From the NCBI GenBank assembly GCA_017548225.1, contig JAFYMV010000222.1, positions 1 through 5,524 of the forward strand: a DNA stretch of 5,524 nucleotides, given 5' to 3'. The stretch comes from Bacteroidaceae bacterium (GTDB lineage: Bacteria; Bacteroidota; Bacteroidia; Bacteroidales; Bacteroidaceae). Of this stretch, positions 1-5,462 are shown piece by piece. A model generated the notes under the pieces. The model was not told the origin of the DNA and ran no database searches. It was given only the letters and a program-made list of their open reading frames with translations. Position 1 is the first letter of the stretch. Each line of letters opens with the position of its first letter. Made by a program: the position numbers and the translations under genes.

Positions 1-47
1 CTCTTTTTTTAAGCAATAATACAGCTGTTTACCCGAGCTCCAGGATT

Positions 48-87
48 GTCCCCTTAGATTAGGGGGACGAGCGAAGCGGAGGGGGTA
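48..87. repeat. Palindromic repeat unit A (hairpin plus GCGAAGC mini-hairpin)
   Basis: Bases 48-56 pair with 60-68 to give a 9-bp stem with one G-T wobble and a GAT loop. Next to it, 71-77 reads GCGAAGC, a sequence known to form an unusually stable mini-hairpin with a GAA loop. It is followed by a purine run (78-85, GGAGGGGG) that could also pair over 7 bp with CCCCCTC at 115-121 in the neighbouring unit. Dense short palindromes with mirrored G and C runs in a non-coding gap resemble REP-like or MITE-like intergenic repeats. Copy number cannot be seen from one window, so 'repeat' is an inference. A terminator for an unseen left-hand gene is the main alternative. Confidence 0.5.
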
Positions 88-106
88 TTTTTTGAACAAA
101 TAATCA

Positions 107-165
107 TACCACCTCCCCCTCTACGAGGGTACTCCTCCTAAAGGAGGAGAATATAAAGGTGGGTA
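107..165. repeat. Palindromic repeat unit B (three-way-junction fold)
   Basis: An outer stem is formed by TACC (107-110) with GGTA (162-165) and ACCT (111-114) with AGGT (157-160), with one bulged G at 161. Inside it are two further hairpins. CCCTC at 117-121 pairs with GAGGG at 125-129 around a TAC loop, and CTCCTCC at 132-138 pairs with GGAGGAG at 143-149 around TAAA. Together they make a closed three-way-junction shape on either strand. No reading frame or T-run accompanies it, which argues against a plain intrinsic terminator. It may be a dispersed palindromic element or a structured untranslated region. Confidence 0.5.
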
Positions 166-211
166 ACATCTATATTATCTCCTTTTTTAACTCTTTTTAG
201 TTAAGAACTTA

Positions 212-230
212 CAAAGATATTGCAAATATA
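212..230 (-). promoter_or_regulatory. Two leftward Bacteroidetes -7-type boxes
   Basis: Read on the minus strand, 223-230 gives TATATTTG and 212-219 gives TATCTTTG; both match the Bacteroidetes -7 consensus TAnnTTTG. They would drive transcription leftwards through the palindromic block towards a gene outside the window. No clear -33 TTG element is at the expected distance. In AT-rich DNA such matches arise by chance, so the call is tentative. Confidence 0.35.
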
Positions 231-263
231 CAGATAAATTACAACATATTGGGAAAAAAAAAC

Positions 264-271
264 TACCTTTG
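264..271 (+). promoter_or_regulatory. -7 box of the tadA operon promoter
   Basis: TACCTTTG is an exact match to the Bacteroidetes primary-sigma -7 consensus TAnnTTTG. Transcription would begin near 276, giving a leader of about 26 nt before the ATG at 302. A TTG lies at 249-251 but is closer than the usual 19-21 nt spacing, so the -33 element is weak or absent. It is the only good rightward promoter seen before the four-gene cluster that follows. Confidence 0.7.
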
Positions 272-301
272 CGGTACAATCAGGAAAAACTATAGTAAAA
301 G

Positions 302-532
302 ATGAAGATGCCGAAGCCTACTGGTCCCAAGCCGCAGAGCGATGTGGTGCGCCACGCCCGTCTCACTTGTCTGGTGAGCGATGAGGAGATGCGCATCATT
401 GATAGCTATTTGCGTAAGTATGGTATCGAAAATAAGAGCCGCTGGATGCGCGAGACATTGTTGGCCTTCATTCATCGTAATTTAGAGAACGACTATCCCA
501 CATTGTTCAACGAACATGATATGCGCCGATGA
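302..532 (+). CDS. Small ribbon-helix-helix-like protein, function unknown
   Basis: This 76-residue protein has no function I can assign with certainty. After a basic, proline-rich N-terminus (residues 1-12) comes a short strand-like stretch (about 19-25), a helix starting at DEEM (27-40) and a second helix opening with NKSRWMRETL (44-60). That strand-helix-helix order, with the N-K-S-R-W-hydrophobic-R-E-T pattern, resembles ribbon-helix-helix DNA-binding proteins; this is inference from shape. The C-terminus (DYPTLFNEHDMRR) is acidic then basic. The start is set by a -7 box 30 nt upstream; Met3 at 308 is an alternative. Its stop overlaps the tadA start in ATGA, implying translational coupling. 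It could autoregulate the operon, bind RNA, or have a role linked to TadA; none of these is shown. Confidence 0.8.
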   Translation: MKMPKPTGPKPQSDVVRHARLTCLVSDEEMRIIDSYLRKYGIENKSRWMRETLLAFIHRNLENDYPTLFNEHDMRR

Positions 533-981
533 ATACCGCTTCTTCTAATACCGATGATGTACGCTACATGAAGATGGCGCTCGACGAGGCTTCTCGTGCT
601 TATGCCGAGGGAGAAGTGCCCGTAGGTGCTATTGTCGTGTGTAAGGGTAGAGTGGTGGCTCGTGCTCACAACCTTACCGAGATGCTGACCGATGTTACTG
701 CCCATGCCGAGATGCAGGCCATCACGGCTGCCGCCAATCATCTTGGCGGGAAGTACTTGGCAGACTGCACATTGTATGTCACCGTTGAGCCTTGTATCAT
801 GTGTGCCGGTGCGTTGGGTTGGTCACAGTTGGGCAGATTGGTTTATGGTGCTCCTGATGATAAGCGTGGTTACCGCCGCTTTGCTCCACAAGCACTGCAT
901 CCCAAGACTGAGGTGGTGCAGGGGGTGATGGAGGCCGAGTGTGCCGAACTCATGAAACGCTTCTTTGCCGCAAAGCGATAA
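529..981 (+). CDS. tadA: tRNA-specific adenosine-34 deaminase TadA
   Basis: TadA converts adenosine to inosine at the wobble position of tRNA-Arg(ACG) in the cytoplasm, letting one tRNA read CGU, CGC and CGA. The 150-residue length is normal for the family. The cytidine/deoxycytidylate-deaminase zinc site is complete: HAE at residues 59-61 (His59 zinc ligand, Glu61 proton shuttle) and PCIMC at 88-92 (Cys89 and Cys92 zinc ligands). The flanking DVTAHAEMQAI and VEPCIMCAGAL match TadA rather than free-nucleoside deaminases. The ATG at 529 overlaps the preceding stop by 4 nt. Met14 (568) is an alternative start close to where the conserved fold begins, but the overlap favours 529. The M23 peptidase gene follows after 35 nt. 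No key residue is missing, so this should be an active, probably essential enzyme. Confidence 0.96.
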   Translation: MNTASSNTDDVRYMKMALDEASRAYAEGEVPVGAIVVCKGRVVARAHNLTEMLTDVTAHAEMQAITAAANHLGGKYLADCTLYVTVEPCIMCAGALGWSQLGRLVYGAPDDKRGYRRFAPQALHPKTEVVQGVMEAECAELMKRFFAAKR

Positions 982-1016
982 GTGCTTCCGAGGAATGTTA
1001 AATAGAATTTGATCAG

Positions 1017-1988
1017 ATGAGAAACGCCTACTACAAATACAACGAGAAGACAAGGATGTATGTCCGTGTGTATCCCAATTTGCGCGCTCGTTTACTCACT
1101 TACTTGCGTAATGTACTGCTTTTTGTGTTGTTGGGCGTGTTAGGCTATTTTTTTACGCTGCTCATCTTGGGAACTCCTGAAAGCGCCGAAGACTTGCGTG
1201 CCGAGAATGCCCGACTGCAGGGACAATATGCAGTGTTGTCGCAGCGCATGGATGAGGCTATGGAGGTGATGGAGGACATACGCCAGCGTGATGATAACCT
1301 GTATCGTGTGATGTTTATGGCTGACCCCATCTCTGAAGATGTTCGTAACGCTAACTATGCTGCTACCAATCGCTACAAGGCTTATGAAGGCATGGACAAT
1401 GCCGAACTGGTCATTGCTACCACGCAAAAGATGGATCAACTATCGCGCCAGTTGTACATACAGTCCCAGTCATTTGATGAGGTGGTTGCTTTCTACCGTA
1501 ACCATGAGGATATGTTAAAGCATCTGCCTGCCATACAGCCTGTGGCCAATAAGGATCTCAAGCGTACGGCTTCGGGTTATGGATACCGTATACACCCGAT
1601 TTATCAGACCCGTATATTCCATAAGGGTATGGACTTTGCCTGCGATATAGGTACTCCTATCTATGCAACAGCCGATGGTGTGGTCAAGAACGCCCGTTAC
1701 GAGAAGGGTTACGGCTACATCATAACTCTGGATCATGGCTATGGCTATGAGACCCGCTATGCTCACCTGAAGAGTATGAATGTGAAGCGCGGTCAGCGTG
1801 TAGTGCGTGGTGAGACTATCGCTCTATCGGGCAATAGTGGCCGTTCTACAGGTCCGCACTTGCACTACGAGGTGCTACAGCGTGGACGCCATGTGAATCC
1901 TGCCCATTACTACTTTATGGATCTTGATTCCGACCAGTACGAAGAAATGATACGCGTGGCCGAGAATCATGGTAAGATACTTGACTAA
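1017..1988 (+). CDS. Membrane-anchored M23 family (LytM-type) peptidase
   Basis: This is a zinc metallopeptidase of the M23 family, expected to cut peptide cross-links of peptidoglycan in the periplasm. The 323-residue protein starts with a basic cytoplasmic segment (1-30), then one transmembrane helix (about 32-51), a coiled-coil-like region (56-95) and a linker. The C-terminal M23 domain runs from about 180 to 296. Its zinc and catalytic residues are present: His202 and Asp206 (HKGMD), His250 (RYAHL) and the HLH motif at 281-283. The preceding SGYGYRIHPI (186-195) is typical of the fold. Because the site is complete, it is more likely an active hydrolase than a degenerate EnvC/NlpD-type activator, though the coiled coil could also bind partners. 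No Shine-Dalgarno sequence precedes the ATG. It lies 35 nt after tadA and 27 nt before the MerR gene, consistent with one transcript. Confidence 0.93.
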   Translation: MRNAYYKYNEKTRMYVRVYPNLRARLLTYLRNVLLFVLLGVLGYFFTLLILGTPESAEDLRAENARLQGQYAVLSQRMDEAMEVMEDIRQRDDNLYRVMFMADPISEDVRNANYAATNRYKAYEGMDNAELVIATTQKMDQLSRQLYIQSQSFDEVVAFYRNHEDMLKHLPAIQPVANKDLKRTASGYGYRIHPIYQTRIFHKGMDFACDIGTPIYATADGVVKNARYEKGYGYIITLDHGYGYETRYAHLKSMNVKRGQRVVRGETIALSGNSGRSTGPHLHYEVLQRGRHVNPAHYYFMDLDSDQYEEMIRVAENHGKILD

Positions 1989-2015
1989 CCGCAGATAGAG
2001 ATTATTGTTGGTAAT

Positions 2016-2363
2016 ATGAGTGATAGCAGCAATCTGAAACTATACTATAGCACCCGCGAGGTGGCGCAGCAACTACAGGTGCACGAACATACGCTTCGGT
2101 TTTGGGAAAAGGAGTTTCCTATGCTGAAGCCGGAGAAATCCTCTGGGGGCTCCCGTAAGTATACAAAGCAGGATGTGGAACTTGTGCGACTCATTCACCA
2201 TCTTGTCAAGGAGCAGGGACTCACTATCAAGGCTGCACGCGAGCGCCTTAAGACCTGCAAGAAGCAAGTAGTAGACCACCAAGTTATTGTGGACAAACTC
2301 AAAGGGATACGAGCCGAGCTTATGGAGATAAAGTTAAAGCTCGATGAACTGCATTCTCATTAA
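2016..2363 (+). CDS. Short MerR-family transcriptional regulator
   Basis: The 115-residue protein carries an N-terminal MerR-type winged helix. Tyr-Ser-Thr-Arg-Glu-Val-Ala (11-17) begins the helix-turn-helix, TLRFWEKEF (26-34) is the signature recognition region, and GGSRKYTKQDVE (44-55) forms the wing and next helix. LIHHLVKEQGLTIKAARERL (59-78) completes the domain. The rest (about 84-112) is a leucine-rich helix suited to dimerisation. There is no C-terminal effector domain and no cysteine cluster for metal sensing (only Cys81), so the inducing signal, if any, is unknown. Proteins of this size and pattern occur across Bacteroidetes. It is the last gene of the four-gene cluster and converges on cstA with overlapping stop codons. 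Its targets cannot be read from the sequence; autoregulation of the operon is possible. Confidence 0.9.
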   Translation: MSDSSNLKLYYSTREVAQQLQVHEHTLRFWEKEFPMLKPEKSSGGSRKYTKQDVELVRLIHHLVKEQGLTIKAARERLKTCKKQVVDHQVIVDKLKGIRAELMEIKLKLDELHSH

Positions 2364-3793
2364 TTCTTTTTTCTAAACTTTTTCATCCATCTCACAAACC
2401 ACACGAGGGTAATCAGTACTGCTGTGCCACCTATGGTGTAGGATAGTGTGTGGGGGAGTTTGAATCCCTCGGGTGCAATACAGATGTAAGTGATACTCAC
2501 GCAGGTCATGAACAATGCCGGTATGAGGGTGATGATATAGGGCTTGCTCTTTTTTACCAAGTATACGGTAATGGCCCATAGTGTAAATACCGAGAGAGTT
2601 TGGTTGCACCAAGCGAAGTAACGCCAGATGATTTTGAAGCCATCAGCATCGGTCAAACTGTAGATGAGTGTACCTGCGGTAACGAGGAATAGGGGGATGC
2701 AGATGATAAGGCGCTTCTTGATGCTCTTCTGCTCCATGTGCAAGAAATCGGCGATGATGAGGCGTGCCGAACGCAGTGCCGTATCGCCACTTGTGATGGG
2801 TGCGGCCACAATACCGAGTATAGCTACAATGCCTCCGATAGTGCCGAGCCACTCTTTTGATATCAGTGTAGCCACCTTTGCACCGCTGTAGGGGATGCCT
2901 GTAGCAGCATCTACTGTGCCGTGCTCGCCAAAGAACCATGTGGCAGCAGCAGCCCATACGAGTGCTACGATACCTTCGGTAATCATGGCTCCATAGAAGA
3001 TGGGGCGACAGTGCTTTTCGTTCTTCATGCATCGTGCCATGAGGGGCGACTGGGTGGCATGAAAGCCGCTGATAGCTCCGCAGGCAATGCTCACAAACAT
3101 CATGGGGAAGATGGGTGAGGGGTCATACTTGGTACCCAATCCCTGCCAAATCTCAGGTAGTGCGGGCGACTTTACATATAGCATGATGAGTATGCCGAAT
3201 GCCATGAATAGCAGGGCGATGGCAAATACGGGGTATATGCGTCCGATAATCTTGTCAATGGGGAGTAGTGTTGCCAATACATAGTAGAGGAAGATGGCTA
3301 CAATCCAGAAGGTCGCATTCATCGCATCGGGAGTCATGCCAGCCAACAGTTCGGCTGGTCCTGATACGAATACGGCTCCCACGAGCACCATGAGCACGAT
3401 GGAGAGTATGTTTATCACCGTTTTGGCGCTCATGCCCAAATATTTGCCTATCAGCTCGGGTAGGTTGGCACCATTGTTTCGTATAGATAGACACCCCGAG
3501 AAGAAATCGTGCACGGCACCGGCAAAGATGGTGCCGATAACTATCCATAGGTATGATGCCGTACCGAACTGCGCTCCCATGATAGCTCCGAAGATAGGAC
3601 CAAGTCCGGCAATATTGAGGAACTGGATCATGAAAATCTTCCATGTGGGCATGGGCATATAGTCTACGCCGTCGTTCATGGTCACTGCAGGAGTGCTGCG
3701 TTTGGGGTCGGGACCGAACACACGGTTTACAAAGCCTCCGTATACGATATAGCCGATGATAAGCAGGGCAAGCGCCGCTGAGAATGTTACCAT
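2360..3793 (-). CDS. cstA: CstA-family carbon starvation / pyruvate transporter
   Basis: CstA proteins are inner-membrane carriers; E. coli CstA and its paralogue BtsT take up pyruvate, and CstA has also been tied to peptide use during starvation. This 477-residue protein is almost wholly hydrophobic, with about 12-13 membrane segments. Family landmarks include DGVDYMPM (41-48), the GLGPIFGAIMGAQFG stretch (63-77), GAVHDF (92-97), SGFHATQSPLMARC (242-255), TSGDTALRSARLIIADF (334-350) and RYFAWCNQTLS (391-401). It is much shorter than E. coli CstA (about 700 residues) but intact from start to stop, so it is the short type rather than a truncation. The C-terminus ends in a basic KKFRKKN tail. 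A -7-type box (3835-3842) lies about 42 nt upstream. Its stop shares TTAA with the convergent MerR gene. The exact substrate is inferred from the family. Confidence 0.94.
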   Translation of the reverse strand: MVTFSAALALLIIGYIVYGGFVNRVFGPDPKRSTPAVTMNDGVDYMPMPTWKIFMIQFLNIAGLGPIFGAIMGAQFGTASYLWIVIGTIFAGAVHDFFSGCLSIRNNGANLPELIGKYLGMSAKTVINILSIVLMVLVGAVFVSGPAELLAGMTPDAMNATFWIVAIFLYYVLATLLPIDKIIGRIYPVFAIALLFMAFGILIMLYVKSPALPEIWQGLGTKYDPSPIFPMMFVSIACGAISGFHATQSPLMARCMKNEKHCRPIFYGAMITEGIVALVWAAAATWFFGEHGTVDAATGIPYSGAKVATLISKEWLGTIGGIVAILGIVAAPITSGDTALRSARLIIADFLHMEQKSIKKRLIICIPLFLVTAGTLIYSLTDADGFKIIWRYFAWCNQTLSVFTLWAITVYLVKKSKPYIITLIPALFMTCVSITYICIAPEGFKLPHTLSYTIGGTAVLITLVWFVRWMKKFRKKN

Positions 3794-3834
3794 AATAGTG
3801 TAGTCTTATCTGTTGATATTTTCAAAAACGGGGG

Positions 3835-3842
3835 CAAAAGTA
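3835..3842 (-). promoter_or_regulatory. -7 box of the cstA promoter
   Basis: On the minus strand this reads TACTTTTG, matching TAnnTTTG. Transcription would start near 3830, giving cstA a leader of about 37 nt. It sits back-to-back with the rightward box at 3865-3872, with 22 nt between them, so the two promoters may interfere or share a regulator. A clear -33 element is not visible. Confidence 0.6.
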
Positions 3843-3864
3843 CAAATAATTTAGGAATAAGCAG

Positions 3865-3872
3865 TACCTTTG
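3865..3872 (+). promoter_or_regulatory. -7 box of the GHL10 gene; implies a leaderless transcript
   Basis: TACCTTTG matches the -7 consensus exactly and is identical to the box of the tadA operon. Only 4 nt separate it from the ATG at 3877. Since transcription normally begins a few bases after this box, the mRNA should start at or within a base or two of the start codon. No other ATG lies near enough downstream to keep the signal peptide, so the start codon is well fixed. Confidence 0.65.
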
Positions 3873-3876
3873 TGCC

Positions 3877-5364
3877 ATGAAATCAATCTACCGCCTGTTA
3901 TTGGTGCTACTTATAGGTATATCGCTTCCGAGTGCGGGGCATGCCCAGTTTGTTGATGCTCCCAAGCGCGAGTATCGTGCCGTGTGGCTCACTACCATCA
4001 AGGGGTTGGATTGGCCCAAGGAGGAGCATCGTGGTAACGCTGCTGCCCAGCAGACTCACTTGCGTACCATACTTGATAGCTTGCAGGCTATCCATGTCAA
4101 TACAGTGCTTTTGCAGACTCGCATACGCGGAGATGTCATCTATCCCTCTGCCATTGAGCCCTTTGCCCCTGTCTTTACTGGTCGTCATGGGATAGCGCCC
4201 GACTATGATCCATTGGCCTTTGCCATTGATGAGTGCCACAAGCGTGGCATGCAGCTCCATGCATGGCTTGTTACCATTCCTTTGGGCGATGTGCAGTATG
4301 TGCGTGGGCATGGCAAACGCTCCTTGCCCGTAAGCAAGCCCAAGCAGTGCACCCGATTCAAGGGAGCATGGTATATGGAGCCTTCTCATCCCGCTACTGC
4401 GGAGCATCTCGGTGCGTTGGTTGAGGAGATGGTTACTCAATACGACCTTGACGGTATACACTTCGACTATATCCGCTATCCTGAAGGGAATGCCACCTAT
4501 CCCGATGCTGCACGCTATAATAAGGACCGTCGTGGTATGAGCAAGGCTGATTGGCGTCGTGCTAATGTTACTTGCCTCATGCGTACGCTGTATGGCAAGG
4601 TTAAGGCCCTTAAGCCTTGGGTGTGTGTCAGTGCGGCCACATTGGGTAAGCACGATGATGTAGCACGCTACAGCAGTTATGGATGGAATGCCTATCACAC
4701 AGTGCACCAGGAGGCGCAGAAATGGTTGCGTGAGGGTATTGCTGATGCTCTCTTTCCTATGATTTACTATGCGGACAATCACTTTTATCCCTTTGTGGCC
4801 GATTGGGGCGAACATAGTTATGGACGCCATGTCGTAGCTGGCATGGGCACCTACCAACTTCATGAGGAGGAAAAGAACTGGCCGCTTGAGGAGGTCATGC
4901 GCCAGCTCCATGTGGTGCGTGCTCATCCCAAGGTGGCAGGTACAGCACAGTTTCGCTCACAGTTTGTTACGGCCAATGTTAAGGGAGTCTATGACCTACT
5001 CCAATATACCAATCCTTATCCGGCTCTTGTGCCTGCCATGTCTTGGCTTGGTGATACACCTCCGTCTGTACCTACGGGCTTGCATGTCGTGACGGACAAA
5101 TATGCCACCACGCTGACTTGGGATTCTTGCGAAGGCGTTACCTATAACATATATAGTAGCGATACCTATCCCGTAGATATCACCAATCCTGCGAATCTAT
5201 GCCAGGCATATAGTCGCGAGAGCAGTTATACTGAGTCTTGCCCCAGTCTTGCCCGTCCCTGCCATTATGCCATCACTGCCATTGATCGCTATGGCAATGA
5301 GAGCGCTCCCGTGCAGTGGCAAGATACAAAGAGTCTTGTAGTTATAAAAAGTCTTAAGAAGTAA
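3877..5364 (+). CDS. Secreted GHL10/DUF187 glycoside-hydrolase-like protein with FN3 domain
   Basis: The protein (495 residues) begins with a signal peptide: Lys2/Arg6, hydrophobic core 7-17 and a likely cleavage site after GHA (23), leaving Gln24 first. There is no lipobox cysteine. A TIM-barrel of the GHL10 (DUF187) type covers about 30-385, with REYRAVWLTT (31-40), LLQTRIRGDVIYPS (78-91), LHAWL (127-131), LDGIHFDYIRYP (191-202; Asp192 and Asp197 are candidate catalytic acids) and LFPMIYY (292-298). A fibronectin-III-like domain follows (about 395-482), opening PPSVPTGL and closing near AITAIDRYGNES. E. coli DigH (YddW) of this family cleaves peptide-free peptidoglycan glycans at the septum, so a periplasmic or surface glycan hydrolase role is likely; the substrate is not shown. 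Eight cysteines occur in the mature protein, four of them in the FN3 part (418, 442, 455, 462). It has its own promoter. Confidence 0.9.
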   Translation: MKSIYRLLLVLLIGISLPSAGHAQFVDAPKREYRAVWLTTIKGLDWPKEEHRGNAAAQQTHLRTILDSLQAIHVNTVLLQTRIRGDVIYPSAIEPFAPVFTGRHGIAPDYDPLAFAIDECHKRGMQLHAWLVTIPLGDVQYVRGHGKRSLPVSKPKQCTRFKGAWYMEPSHPATAEHLGALVEEMVTQYDLDGIHFDYIRYPEGNATYPDAARYNKDRRGMSKADWRRANVTCLMRTLYGKVKALKPWVCVSAATLGKHDDVARYSSYGWNAYHTVHQEAQKWLREGIADALFPMIYYADNHFYPFVADWGEHSYGRHVVAGMGTYQLHEEEKNWPLEEVMRQLHVVRAHPKVAGTAQFRSQFVTANVKGVYDLLQYTNPYPALVPAMSWLGDTPPSVPTGLHVVTDKYATTLTWDSCEGVTYNIYSSDTYPVDITNPANLCQAYSRESSYTESCPSLARPCHYAITAIDRYGNESAPVQWQDTKSLVVIKSLKK

Positions 5365-5409
5365 TGTGAATGAAAGAAATACAGCAGCTATTTGTTTGCA
5401 ATAAATATT

Positions 5410-5446
5410 ATAGCAGTGTGGGGCAAGACTTGCCCCACACTGCTAT
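5410..5446. terminator. Bidirectional hairpin terminator between convergent genes
   Basis: Bases 5410-5426 pair perfectly with 5430-5446: a 17-bp stem with a GAC triloop and a GGGG/CCCC core. It starts 46 nt after the stop of the GHL10 gene and 17 nt after the stop of the minus-strand gene. Read leftwards it is followed by AATATTTATT, the better U-rich tail; read rightwards it is followed by GTGTTGGTTGT, which is weaker. It probably ends both transcripts, most clearly the leftward one. Confidence 0.8.
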
Positions 5447-5462
5447 GTGTTGGTTGTCCGTT

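Larger units (their letters stand above)
1..301. other. Intergenic region with palindromic repeats and promoters
   Basis: No open frame here has a credible start, length or family resemblance. The left half (48-165) is a run of G/C-rich palindromes, described in separate entries. The right half (about 166-301) is AT-rich and carries promoter-like boxes in both directions. A weak AT hairpin (TTAACT at 187-192 pairing with AGTTAA at 199-204) sits between them; it has little G/C and is not a convincing terminator. The gene to the left of the window cannot be identified, so whether the palindromes lie in its 3' or 5' untranslated region is unknown. Confidence 0.7.

Noticed and set aside
48..165. 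CRISPR array
   Set aside because: The palindromes are not evenly spaced direct repeats, no unique spacers separate them and no cas gene is present.
107..169. Short minus-strand frame of about 21 codons through the palindromes
   Set aside because: It is built from the palindromic sequence itself, has no recognisable product and no supported start.
183..207. Intrinsic terminator at the TTAACT/AGTTAA hairpin
   Set aside because: The stem is almost all A-T with a T-rich loop and no U-tract in the right place, so it would be too weak.
1003..1011. TAGAATTTG just before the M23 gene as an internal promoter
   Set aside because: The spacing between TA and TTTG is three bases rather than two, and there is no -33 element; co-transcription with tadA is simpler.
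2002..2009. TATTGTTG before the MerR gene as a promoter
   Set aside because: It has a mismatch in the TTTG core and sits in a 27-nt gap typical of an operon.
2643..3032. A 129-codon minus-strand frame within cstA in another frame
   Set aside because: The His/Arg/Tyr-rich translation is a frame-shadow of the CstA coding sequence; the true frame is intact throughout.
3294..3662. A 122-codon plus-strand frame opposite cstA
   Set aside because: It is antisense to a well-conserved membrane transporter, its translation is low-complexity and shows no family motif.
3907..4926. A 339-codon open frame on the minus strand inside the GHL10 gene
   Set aside because: It lies wholly antisense to a gene with a signal peptide and clear family motifs, has no promoter box or recognisable domain, and is explained by the codon usage of the real gene.
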